From contig JAEKLB010000029.1 of the NCBI GenBank assembly GCA_019510095.1, positions 1 to 34,744 of the forward strand: a DNA stretch of 34,744 nt. The letters are read 5' to 3'. The stretch comes from Acidobacteriota bacterium. GTDB taxonomy: Bacteria; Actinomycetota; Acidimicrobiia; Acidimicrobiales; CADCSY01. The notes under the pieces were generated by a model. The model worked only from the letters and a program-made list of their open reading frames with translations. It ran no database searches and was not told where the DNA came from. The position numbers and the translations under genes are program-made. Shown here one piece after another: positions 25,622-32,911 of this stretch (the first letter of the stretch is position 1; each line of letters begins with the position of its first letter).

Positions 25622-27274
25622 CTACGCCTTTGCTCCGCGCCATGCCGCGCCGCGGATGACGTGGCCGGGGCGAGCGCCGTCGCCGGGAAGGTCGTGGCCA
25701 TCGCAGCGGGTGGCTGTGCCGTTCACCCACATGTGGTGGATGCCGATGCTGTCGGCCAGGAGCCGGTCGGCGCCGCCAGGCAGGTCGTGGACGCGCCGAA
25801 GGGGGCCGTGACCGATGGCGGCAGGGTCGAACGCCACCAGGTCGGCGAACGAGCCGGGCGTGATCGATCCCCGTCCCGTCAGCCCGAAGACCGATGCCGG
25901 GTGCGATGTCAGATGGCGCACGCCCTGCTCGAGGGTGAGCACGCCACGCTCGCGGACCCATTCGGCCAGCAACGACGTGGCGAACACGGCGTCGCAGATC
26001 TGGCTGGCGTGGGCGCCTGCGTCGGAGAGGCCCACCACGGTTCGCTCATCGCGCAACATGGCGCCGAGGGCGGCGATGTCGTCGTTGCCGAACACCACGC
26101 GGAACCGAGTGCGCAGTTCCTCGGCGAGCGCGAGATCGACGAGGGCATCGATGGGATGGACGCCTCGCTCGGCTGCGATGTCCATCACCGATCGGTCGAG
26201 GAGGTCGCGGTGCAGCTCGGTGTCGGCCACGAAGAACTGCGTGAGCTGCCGCGCCGTCGGCGCGTGCTGGTCGAAGCCCTCCCGGGCCCGGTGCCGCCAG
26301 CGCTCGTCGCGGTACAGCGCGGCGCGATCCGCTCGCCCGGCGGCCAGGACCTCGTGGAACGCGGGGATCACGCCCAGTGGGAACGGGTCGATCATCGACA
26401 CCTGGAACACGAGCGGCCGGCACGGGACCTGGAGCGACATCCCCGCTCGCTCCAGGCGGTCGAGCCGGCCCAGCGCATCCGGCGTTCCCGAGCCCGGTAC
26501 GCAGATCGAACGGCCAGCGGCCCGGCTGAGCTCCTCGAGCTGCTCATCAGCGAAGCCGGCCGCCTCCATGAGCCCGGCGCCGACCGCCCGCAGGGCGCCG
26601 GCCAGGGCGAGGTGCTCGTCCCACTCGGCCAACCGGCTCGGCACCGGCTTGCCGTAGGCCCCGTTGTGGATGGCGACGTTGGAGGTGGCCAGGCCCAGGG
26701 CCCCGCCGCGCATGGCATCGACGACGAGCCCCGTCATCGTGGCGATCTCGCCGGCGCTGGCGGCCCGATCGGAGGCCTCGCTGCCGAGCACGTCGATGCG
26801 CACGGGGGAGTGCCCGACGAAGGCGCCCGCATTGACTCGGAGCGGGCGGCGGCTGAGGGCATCGAGGTAGTCGGCGAACGACTCGAAGCACCAGTCGATG
26901 CCGGCGGTCAGGGCGTCGGCGCTCATCCCCTCCACGTTCTCGAGGGTGCGGATGAGGGTCTCGCGGTTCTCCGCCCGGGCGGGGGCGATGCCGAAGCCGC
27001 AGTTGCCCATCACGATCGACGTCACGCCGTGCGCCGACGACGGCGAGACATCGGGGTCCCAGAGGATCTGGGCGTCGTAGTGGGTGTGGATGTCGACGAA
27101 GCCGGGAGCGAGCGCCAGCCCGTCGAGGTCGACGACCTCACCATCCCGTGCGTCGCCCGCGTCGACGACGGCCGCGATGCGCCCCCCTTCGACGACCACG
27201 TCACCCGAGCGAGCCGGTGCGCCGGTGCCGTCCACGACCAAGCCGCCTCGCAGGATCAACCTCGCCTCAGTCAC
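25622..27274 (-). CDS. Amidohydrolase, N-acyl-D-amino-acid deacylase-like
   Basis: A 550-residue metal-dependent amidohydrolase of the D-aminoacylase group. It has the N-terminal beta-sandwich (LILRGGLVVDGTGAP), HTHYD (H63, H65, D67), the bridging-type Cys of MGNCGFG (C92) and the catalytic Asp of GLSDAGAH (D418). The H-x-R and S-H-x-K motifs that normally complete the metal site are not visible where expected; the regions read LMEAAGFA and ICVPGSGT. Activity on N-acyl amino acids is therefore uncertain and another hydrolysis or lyase reaction is possible. It starts at GTG 27274, 20 nt after the kinase stop, so the two genes are probably co-transcribed. Confidence 0.85.
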   Translation of the reverse strand: MTEARLILRGGLVVDGTGAPARSGDVVVEGGRIAAVVDAGDARDGEVVDLDGLALAPGFVDIHTHYDAQILWDPDVSPSSAHGVTSIVMGNCGFGIAPARAENRETLIRTLENVEGMSADALTAGIDWCFESFADYLDALSRRPLRVNAGAFVGHSPVRIDVLGSEASDRAASAGEIATMTGLVVDAMRGGALGLATSNVAIHNGAYGKPVPSRLAEWDEHLALAGALRAVGAGLMEAAGFADEQLEELSRAAGRSICVPGSGTPDALGRLDRLERAGMSLQVPCRPLVFQVSMIDPFPLGVIPAFHEVLAAGRADRAALYRDERWRHRAREGFDQHAPTARQLTQFFVADTELHRDLLDRSVMDIAAERGVHPIDALVDLALAEELRTRFRVVFGNDDIAALGAMLRDERTVVGLSDAGAHASQICDAVFATSLLAEWVRERGVLTLEQGVRHLTSHPASVFGLTGRGSITPGSFADLVAFDPAAIGHGPLRRVHDLPGGADRLLADSIGIHHMWVNGTATRCDGHDLPGDGARPGHVIRGAAWRGAKA

Positions 27275-27294
27275 CCGCGCTCACCCGGCCACGG

Positions 27295-28329
27295 TCATCG
27301 AGCGGCCGCGACGCGCTGCGCCCACTCGAGGGCGAGGTCGGCCAGCACCAGCGGGCGGCTGCGGAGCTGGTCGACGTCGAGCTCCTTGTCGCCGAGGGCC
27401 CCGCTGGCCGCCCGGTGGTACACGCCCTCGACGATGCAGGCGACCCGCCAGTAGGCGAGCGCCACGTAGAAGTCGATGTGGCTCGAGTCGCGTCCAGCTC
27501 GCTCGGCGTAGGTGCCGACGAGCTCGTCACGAGAGGCGAAGCCGGGCAGCCGGCTCGGGCCGGGAAGGGCGAGGTGCTCACGCTCGTCCTGGGGCCAGGA
27601 CATGGCGAGGTAGCCGATGTCGGCCAACGGATCGCCGAGGGTGGACAGCTCCCAGTCGAGGACGGCGAGGACCTCACCGTGCCGGTCGATGATGCAGTTG
27701 CCGAGCCGGTAGTCGCCGTGCACAAGGGCCACACCGCCCTGCTCGGGGACCCGCGCCGCCAACAGGTCATGCGCCTGCTCGACGGCCGGGATCTCGCGGG
27801 TCTTGACCTTGCCGAACTGCTCCCGCCAGCGCCGGAGCTGGCGCCCGGCGTAGTCGTCCCGGCGGGCGAGGTCGCCGAGCCCGGCGGGATCGACATCGAC
27901 GGCGTGCAAGGTGGCGAGGGTCTCGGCCACGGCGAGCCCCGACCGGTGACGGGTCGCGTCGTCGAGCGGTCCGGCGTCCTCCTCTTCGGCGACGACCCGC
28001 CCTTCGACGAAGGCCATCACGTAGAACGGCGCCCCCAGCACCGACGGGTCGTCGCACATCGCCAGCGCTCTGGGCACCGGAACATCCGTGGGCCCCAGGG
28101 CGGAGATGATGCGGTGCTCGCGGCCCATGTCATGGGCGGTGGGGAGGACGCTGTGCAACGGGGGGCGGCGGAGGGCCACCGACTGGCCGTCGGCGTCGCC
28201 GACCCGGTAGGTGAGGTTCGACTTCCCGCCGGCGATCAGGGTCGCCGTGAGCGGTGGTGCCAGCTCCGGCAGTGCGTCGGCCGCCCACGCCGACAGCCTC
28301 TCGACGTCGACGCCGGCTCCCCCTGCCAC
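27295..28329 (-). CDS. APH-fold kinase, ACAD10/LvaA-like
   Basis: A protein of 344 residues with the aminoglycoside phosphotransferase/kinase fold: GGKSNLTYRV nucleotide loop, Brenner motif HGDYRLGN with the catalytic Asp, and the Mg-binding Asp of LDWELSTLGDP. Its nearest known relatives by motif are the kinase domain of ACAD10/11 and LvaA, which phosphorylate 4-hydroxyacyl-CoA so that an ACAD-family enzyme can remove the phosphate. It is unlikely to be an antibiotic resistance enzyme. The start is the GTG at 28329, preceded by TACAGT with 8 nt spacing (leaderless pattern); a GTG at 28362 would add 11 residues. It diverges from an ACAD gene and precedes the amidohydrolase gene. Confidence 0.85.
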   Translation of the reverse strand: MAGGAGVDVERLSAWAADALPELAPPLTATLIAGGKSNLTYRVGDADGQSVALRRPPLHSVLPTAHDMGREHRIISALGPTDVPVPRALAMCDDPSVLGAPFYVMAFVEGRVVAEEEDAGPLDDATRHRSGLAVAETLATLHAVDVDPAGLGDLARRDDYAGRQLRRWREQFGKVKTREIPAVEQAHDLLAARVPEQGGVALVHGDYRLGNCIIDRHGEVLAVLDWELSTLGDPLADIGYLAMSWPQDEREHLALPGPSRLPGFASRDELVGTYAERAGRDSSHIDFYVALAYWRVACIVEGVYHRAASGALGDKELDVDQLRSRPLVLADLALEWAQRVAAAR

Positions 28330-28337
28330 CAGGCCCG

Positions 28338-28343
28338 ACTGTA
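28338..28343 (-). promoter_or_regulatory. Putative leaderless -10 element of the kinase gene
   Basis: TACAGT on the minus strand, 8 nt before the GTG at 28329, has TANNNT geometry for leaderless transcription and is the main reason for choosing that start. Confidence 0.35.
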
Positions 28344-28382
28344 CGGCGGGGCGCTTCGGCACGTTCCGAATCGACCTGCCAT

Positions 28383-28405
28383 GATCGAAGCGACGCGATT
28401 CGATC
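28383..28405. promoter_or_regulatory. Inverted-repeat operator candidate in the kinase/ACAD divergent region
   Basis: GATCGAA-N9-TTCGATC, a perfect 7-bp inverted repeat of 23 bp total. It lies 18 bp upstream of the preferred ACAD start (GTG 28423) and 54 bp upstream of the kinase start, where a dimeric repressor could control both. It overlaps the alternative ATG start at 28381, which argues for the GTG start. A second repeat, TTCGG-N6-CCGAA, lies at 28355-28370. Confidence 0.45.
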
Positions 28406-28422
28406 CAAGGTGGGGATGGGCT

Positions 28423-29550
28423 GTGAACCTTGAGCTGAGTGAGGACCAGGAGTTCTTCCGGGAGACGACCCGGAAGTTCTTGGAGAGCGAGATGCCGCTC
28501 ACGGCGGTCCGCGAGCTGTACGAGAGCGCCGACGGCTTCGACCGCGACTGGTGGCGGCAGGCTGCCGAGCTGGGCTGGACGTCGCTGTACGTGCCGGAGG
28601 CGCACGGGGGCGGCAGCCTGTCGGGCAGCCCCACCCGCGACGCCGTGATCGTGGCCGAGGAGATGGGCCGACTGGTCTCGCCCGGCCCGTTCCTGCCGGT
28701 GAACGTGGTGGCCGCCGCCCTGGCCCGCGCTGGTTCAGCCGACCAGCAGGCCGAGGTGCTGCCCGGCCTGCTGAGCGGCGAGGAGATCGCCACCTGGGCG
28801 TTCTCGGAGCCCGGTGGTCACTGGGACGCTGCGTCAGTGGCGGCCACGGCCACCCCCGACGGTGGCGACATCGTCCTGTCCGGCACCAAGTCCTATGTCG
28901 AGGCGCTCGGCGTCGCTGATCGGGTGCTGGTCACGGCCCGGACGGGCGACGGCCTGACCCAGGTGCTGGTGCCGACCGGAACGCCTGGGGTCACCGTGAC
29001 CCGGGGCCGCAGCGTCGACATGACCCGTCGGTTCGGGAAGGTCACCTTCGACGGCGCCCGCCTCCCGCTGGCGGCCGTGGTCGGCGAGGTGGGTGGTGCC
29101 GGAGACATCGTCGAGCACCAGCTCGAGGTGGCCCTGGCGCTCCAGTGCGCCGAGCTGGTGGGCGTCGCCGACCGCACGATGGAGTTCACGGTCGAGTACG
29201 GGCGGGAGCGCTATGCGTTCGGTCGCCCGATCGTGTCGTTCCAGGTGCTGAAGCATCGGATCGCTGACATGACCCACTGGCTGGAGGGGTCCAAGGCGGT
29301 GTCCGACGCGTTGGCCGGCGCCATCGACGACGCCAAGCCCGATGCCGCCCGACTGGCCAGCGTGGCGAAGGCCTTCGTCGGCGAGCGCGGCCCCGACATC
29401 GTCGACGAGTGCGTGCAGATCACCGGCGGGATCGGTGTGACCTGGGAGCACGACATCCACCTGTACAGCCGGCGGGCGGTCGTCGACCGCGCCCTGTTCG
29501 GCTCGCCCGAAGAGCACAAGGAGCGCGTCTACGCGCTCCTCGACGTCTAG
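28423..29550 (+). CDS. Acyl-CoA dehydrogenase, divergent heteromer-type subunit
   Basis: A 375-residue ACAD-fold protein. Recognisable parts are YVPEAHGGG, WAFSEPGGHWDAAS, TKSYVEALGVADRVLVTAR, GRERYAFGRPIVSFQVLKHR and ITGGIGVTWEHDIHLYSRR. The usual YEGTSE motif is missing: the segment reads LFGSPEEHKE, so the medium-chain base is absent. Its gene is followed after 18 nt by another ACAD gene. Adjacent ACAD genes in steroid-degrading actinobacteria often encode alpha2beta2 enzymes with one degenerate subunit, and I infer that here. GTG 28423 is chosen because AAGGTGGGGA lies upstream and the text then begins NLELSEDQEF, typical of the family; ATG 28381 has no ribosome site. Confidence 0.87.
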   Translation: MNLELSEDQEFFRETTRKFLESEMPLTAVRELYESADGFDRDWWRQAAELGWTSLYVPEAHGGGSLSGSPTRDAVIVAEEMGRLVSPGPFLPVNVVAAALARAGSADQQAEVLPGLLSGEEIATWAFSEPGGHWDAASVAATATPDGGDIVLSGTKSYVEALGVADRVLVTARTGDGLTQVLVPTGTPGVTVTRGRSVDMTRRFGKVTFDGARLPLAAVVGEVGGAGDIVEHQLEVALALQCAELVGVADRTMEFTVEYGRERYAFGRPIVSFQVLKHRIADMTHWLEGSKAVSDALAGAIDDAKPDAARLASVAKAFVGERGPDIVDECVQITGGIGVTWEHDIHLYSRRAVVDRALFGSPEEHKERVYALLDV

Positions 29551-29568
29551 ATCGCGGAGGCAGACGAC

Positions 29569-30819
29569 ATGACGGTGACTGAAGAGAATGTCGAGACCCT
29601 CGACGTGTTCGGCAGCCGGGCCCGGGCCTGGATCGAGGCCAACCTGCCGAGTTGGGACGACGACGAGGTCGACTCCCACACCCTCCAGAACCTGCTGTTC
29701 GACAACGGGTTCGCCGGCATCGCCTTCCCCCGGGAGTACGGCGGCGCCGGTCTGACCTTGGCGCACCAGAAGGTGTTCTACGACACCGCCGCCGAGCTGC
29801 GCCGCCAGGTCCCGAGCACCTACATGGTGTCGATCGGGATGATGGCGCCGACCATCCTCGACAGCGCCTCACACGAGGCCAAGCTCCGCTTCCTACCCAA
29901 GGCCCTCCGCGGCGACGAGACCTGGATGCAGCTGCTCTCCGAGCCGCGGGGCGGCTCCGACATGGCCGGCTCGACCACCCGCCTCACCCGCGACGGCGAC
30001 ATCTATGTCCTCAACGGGGCGAAGATGTGGAGCAGCGGCGCCTACGAGTCGACCTACGGCCTGTGCCTGTGCCGTTCCGACTGGAACGCCCCCAAGCACC
30101 GCGGCCTGTCGATGATCGCGGTGCCACTCCAGGGCACGCCGGGCCTGGAGCTTCACCGAACGAGGGCGGCGAACGGGAACCTCGGCGAGTTCTGCGAGGA
30201 ATCCTTCGTCGATGTGCAGCTTCCGGTCGACAACCTCATCGGCGAGGAGAGCAAGGGGTGGTCGGTGGCCCAGACGCTGCTGTTCCACGAGCGCAACGCG
30301 GTGGCAAACATCGGCTACGGCTATCTGGGTCGCACGGCGGCCCGGTCCGGCTCGGCGCAACGCAGCAACTTCGGCGTCCTCGCCGTTCCCGAGATGGTTG
30401 AACGGGCCCGGGCCCGCGGCGGGAGCCCGGAAGCGCGCCAGGCGATCGCCGACGCGTTCATCGAGGAGACCGTGCTCGGTATCACCAGCGGCCGCATCAT
30501 GGCAGGCATGCGTGTCGGCACCCACAAGGGTCAGTGGGGCTCGATGCTCAAGCTGCAAGGGTCGGTCGCCGCCCACGAGCGGGCGAGGACCGCGCTCGTC
30601 GTCAGCGGCGCCGACGGCGTGATCTGGGACGGGGACGAGGTCCGCATCGACAACCCCGGCACGACCTGGCTCGGCTGCCGAGGCGGCACCCTCGCGGGCG
30701 GCAGCAACGAGATGCAGCGCAACATCGTCAGCGAGCGACTGTTGGGCCTGCCTCGTGAGCCGTCGTTCGACCGCGACCTGCCGTTCAACGAGGTCATCCG
30801 CAACCAGGGCAAGCTCTAG
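29569..30819 (+). CDS. Acyl-CoA dehydrogenase, probable partner subunit
   Basis: A 416-residue ACAD with the flavin signature LLSEPRGGSDMA, the LNGAKMWSSGA strand, and the C-terminal LAGGSNEMQRNIVSERLLGLPREP. The medium-chain catalytic Glu is Ala in AGGSNE; a Glu in FHERNA lies near the helix position used by isovaleryl-CoA-type enzymes and might serve. It follows the previous ACAD by 18 nt with GGAGG before the ATG at 29569, so the two are probably made in equal amounts. This subunit has the better-preserved FAD and acyl-CoA motifs and is likely the catalytic half if they form a heteromer. Confidence 0.9.
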   Translation: MTVTEENVETLDVFGSRARAWIEANLPSWDDDEVDSHTLQNLLFDNGFAGIAFPREYGGAGLTLAHQKVFYDTAAELRRQVPSTYMVSIGMMAPTILDSASHEAKLRFLPKALRGDETWMQLLSEPRGGSDMAGSTTRLTRDGDIYVLNGAKMWSSGAYESTYGLCLCRSDWNAPKHRGLSMIAVPLQGTPGLELHRTRAANGNLGEFCEESFVDVQLPVDNLIGEESKGWSVAQTLLFHERNAVANIGYGYLGRTAARSGSAQRSNFGVLAVPEMVERARARGGSPEARQAIADAFIEETVLGITSGRIMAGMRVGTHKGQWGSMLKLQGSVAAHERARTALVVSGADGVIWDGDEVRIDNPGTTWLGCRGGTLAGGSNEMQRNIVSERLLGLPREPSFDRDLPFNEVIRNQGKL

Positions 30820-30836
30820 GAGCCGAGCCCCGCAGG

Positions 30837-31610
30837 TCAGTAGCGGGCGCGGATCGCCATTCCCCCGCCGTCGAGCACGAGCATGGTGCCGGTCACCCAC
30901 GAGGCCGCGGGCGAGCTCAGGTAGAGCGCGGCCTGGGCCACGTCGACCGGCTCGCCCACGCGGCCGAGGGGGTAGGCGTCGACCACGGCCTGCTCGTCGC
31001 TGAGCAGCACCTCCGAGAACTTGGTGCGGACGATCGCCGGCGCCAACGTGTTGACCCGCACGTTCGGGCCGAGCTCGCCGGCCAGCACCCGGGTCAGCTG
31101 GTGCAGGGCCGCCTTCGAGATGGCGTACGAGCCGGTGTCGCGCACCGGCTGGAGGGCCGCCACGCTGGCCAGGTTGATGATCGAGCCACCGTGGTCTCGC
31201 AGGCTGGCCCGCCACGCGGCCTGCGACCACACCAGCGGTGCCCGGACGTTGGTCGCCATGACCTTGTCGTAGGCGCCGAGGTCGGCGTCGATGAGCGGGC
31301 CGAACTGGGGATTGGTGCCGGCGCCGTTGACGAGGATGTCGAGGCCGCCAAACGCGTCAAGGGCGAGGGCGCACGTCTCGTCGGCCATGGCGTCGTTGCC
31401 GACCGACCCGGCCAGCCAGCGGGCGTCAGCACCCAGTGGCTCGGCTGCCGAGGCGAGGGCGTCGGCGTTCCGGCCGGTGATGACGACCTTGGCGCCGGCG
31501 CCCACGAAGGCCTCGGCGATGGCGAGCCCGATGCCCCGGCTGGCACCGGTGATCACCGCCACCTGGCCATCGAGCCGGAACCCGCCGCTCGGTTGCTCCC
31601 AGCGATTCAC
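30837..31610 (-). CDS. Short-chain dehydrogenase/reductase (SDR)
   Basis: A 257-residue classical SDR with TGASRGIG (21-28), the catalytic Ser S149 (NLAS), Tyr Y162 and Lys K166 (YAISK), and a LDGGGM end. The Asn motif reads NGAG rather than NNAG, a common variant. It would oxidise a hydroxy-intermediate or reduce a ketone. The GTG at 31610 is preceded by GGAGG at slightly long spacing; the frame continues far upstream but there it is antisense to the ACAD gene. A likely -10 (TACGCT, 31652-31647) lies inside the inverted repeat described next. Its end converges on the ACAD gene pair with only 17 bp between stops. Confidence 0.9.
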   Translation of the reverse strand: MNRWEQPSGGFRLDGQVAVITGASRGIGLAIAEAFVGAGAKVVITGRNADALASAAEPLGADARWLAGSVGNDAMADETCALALDAFGGLDILVNGAGTNPQFGPLIDADLGAYDKVMATNVRAPLVWSQAAWRASLRDHGGSIINLASVAALQPVRDTGSYAISKAALHQLTRVLAGELGPNVRVNTLAPAIVRTKFSEVLLSDEQAVVDAYPLGRVGEPVDVAQAALYLSSPAASWVTGTMLVLDGGGMAIRARY

Positions 31611-31625
31611 GATGGTGTTGCCTCC

Positions 31626-31662
31626 AGTCGGAACAGCACGGGCGGCAGCGTACGTTCCGACT
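31626..31662. promoter_or_regulatory. Long-spaced inverted repeat in the SDR/ACAD divergent region
   Basis: AGTCGGAAC (31626-31634) and GTTCCGACT (31654-31662) are perfect 9-bp inverted arms with a 19-bp spacer. The spacer contains the likely -10 of the SDR gene (TACGCT on the minus strand), so occupation of both arms would block it. The 9-mer ACGTTCCGA (31652-31660) recurs exactly at 28361-28369 in the kinase/ACAD control region. Confidence 0.5.
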
Positions 31663-31685
31663 CGGCGCCCGGCGGATGGCCGCCG

Positions 31686-31691
31686 TACGGT
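31686..31691 (+). promoter_or_regulatory. Putative leaderless -10 element of the ACAD gene
   Basis: TACGGT followed by 7 nt and the ATG at 31699. No Shine-Dalgarno is present, which fits a leaderless message. The hexamer and spacing are identical to those of the SDR gene at 7464. Confidence 0.5.
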
Positions 31692-31698
31692 CTGCGCG

Positions 31699-32850
31699 AT
31701 GGACTTCGGCTTCACCGAGGAGCAGGAGCTCCTCCGCGACACGGCCCGCACCTTCGTCGAGCGCAACTGCCCGCCCGAGAAGGCCAAGCAGTGGGACGAC
31801 GAGTCGTACTTCCCGGCCGACGTGGTTGCGGCCATGGGCGACATGGGCTGGTTCGGGCTGCCCTTCCCCGAGGCGTGGGGCGGCGGTGGCGGCGGTCCCA
31901 TCGAGCTCGCCGTGCTGGCCGAGGAGCTCTCGCGGGCCAGCTTCGACATCGGGATGCTCTACATCGGGACGTTCATCCCCGGTCTGGCCCTCTACGACTG
32001 GGGCAACGAAGAACAGCGGGCCCGGTACCAGGAAGGGATGCTCACCGGCTCCCAGCGATTCGCGGTGTCGATCAGTGAGCCCGATGCCGGCTCGGATCTG
32101 GGCGCCATCCGGGCGTCAGCCGTCCGCGACGGCGACCACTACGTGCTCAACGGCACCAAGATGTGGTGCACCGGCGCGGGGCTGCCCAACTGCGTGATCG
32201 TCATGTACGTCCGCACCGATCCCGGCTCGTCCCGCCACAACGGCCTCTCGGTCCTGATCGTCGACCCGTCGATGGACGGCGTCGAGATACGCAGGACGCC
32301 CACCCTCGCCCGGCACATCCTCGGCACCAACGAGATCTACCTGCGCGACGTGCACGTCCCCGCCGAGAACCTGGTGGGCCCGGAGAACCAGGGGTGGGAC
32401 GTGCTCATGTCCAACCTCGAGCTGGAGCGCACGATCATCAGCGGCAGCTACGTCGGCGCGGCCCAGTCGACCCTGGACATCGCGGTGGCGTACGCGAAGG
32501 AGCGCGAGCAGTTCGGCCGCAAGGTCGGCAACTTCCAGGCCATCACCCACCAGCTCGCCGACCTCCAGGTCGACATCGACAGCGCCCGCCTGCTCACCTA
32601 TCGCGCCGCGTGGCTCCTGGCCCAGGGCAAGCCGGTGGCCCGCGAGGCGTCCATGGCCAAGCTCAAGGGCTCGGAGACCTACGTCAACGTCGCCCGCTGG
32701 GGCATGCAGATCATGGCGGCCTACGGCTTCTCCACCGAGAGCGTCATGAGCCACCGCTACCGCGAGTCGATCGTCGCCCCCATCTCCGGTGGCACCAGCC
32801 AGATCCAGCGCAACGCCATCGCCCGCAGCATGGGCCTCAAGGGCACCTGA
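31699..32850 (+). CDS. Acyl-CoA dehydrogenase (FadE-like)
   Basis: A 383-residue ACAD, the most canonical of the set. It starts DFGFTEEQELLRDTARTF and has PEAWGGGGGG, SISEPDAGSDLGA, VLNGTKMWCTGAG, EREQFGRKVGNFQAI and the C-terminal ISGGTSQIQRNAIARSMGL. The MCAD-type Glu is Gly in SGGTSQ; the Glu of LELERTIIS sits at the isovaleryl-CoA-dehydrogenase-like position and is a good candidate base, suggesting a branched or bulky substrate. The ATG at 31699 follows a TACGGT-N7 leaderless promoter pattern. It ends 9 nt before a very strong hairpin. Confidence 0.92.
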   Translation: MDFGFTEEQELLRDTARTFVERNCPPEKAKQWDDESYFPADVVAAMGDMGWFGLPFPEAWGGGGGGPIELAVLAEELSRASFDIGMLYIGTFIPGLALYDWGNEEQRARYQEGMLTGSQRFAVSISEPDAGSDLGAIRASAVRDGDHYVLNGTKMWCTGAGLPNCVIVMYVRTDPGSSRHNGLSVLIVDPSMDGVEIRRTPTLARHILGTNEIYLRDVHVPAENLVGPENQGWDVLMSNLELERTIISGSYVGAAQSTLDIAVAYAKEREQFGRKVGNFQAITHQLADLQVDIDSARLLTYRAAWLLAQGKPVAREASMAKLKGSETYVNVARWGMQIMAAYGFSTESVMSHRYRESIVAPISGGTSQIQRNAIARSMGLKGT

Positions 32851-32859
32851 CCCGATCCC

Positions 32860-32908
32860 GTTCTGTGTCGTCGGGTGGCCCTCAGAGGGCCAACCGACGA
32901 CACAGAAC
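32860..32908. terminator. 49-nt near-perfect inverted repeat, bidirectional terminator
   Basis: Two 24-nt arms (32860-32883 and 32885-32908) are complementary except at one position and are separated by a single A, so the real loop must open a few innermost pairs. Arms begin GTTCTGTGTCGTCGG and end CCCTC. It fills almost the whole gap between the convergent ACAD and SDR genes (stops at 32850 and 32912). No T-tract follows on either strand. It is far longer than most actinobacterial terminators and could alternatively be a small palindromic repeat. Confidence 0.75.
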
Positions 32909-32911
32909 CTG

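Noticed and set aside
24102-25961. A very long minus-strand frame extending the ECH protein upstream across the ACAD gene
   Set aside because: It is antisense to a well-supported ACAD; only the part from ATG 24101 has crotonase features.
27295-28329. Antibiotic resistance kinase
   Set aside because: The APH fold alone is not specific; context and motifs match the ACAD10/LvaA-like kinases of acyl-CoA metabolism.
27148-28422. In-frame extension of the ACAD upstream of GTG 28423
   Set aside because: Antisense to the kinase gene with no ACAD-like text; GTG 28423 has a good ribosome site.
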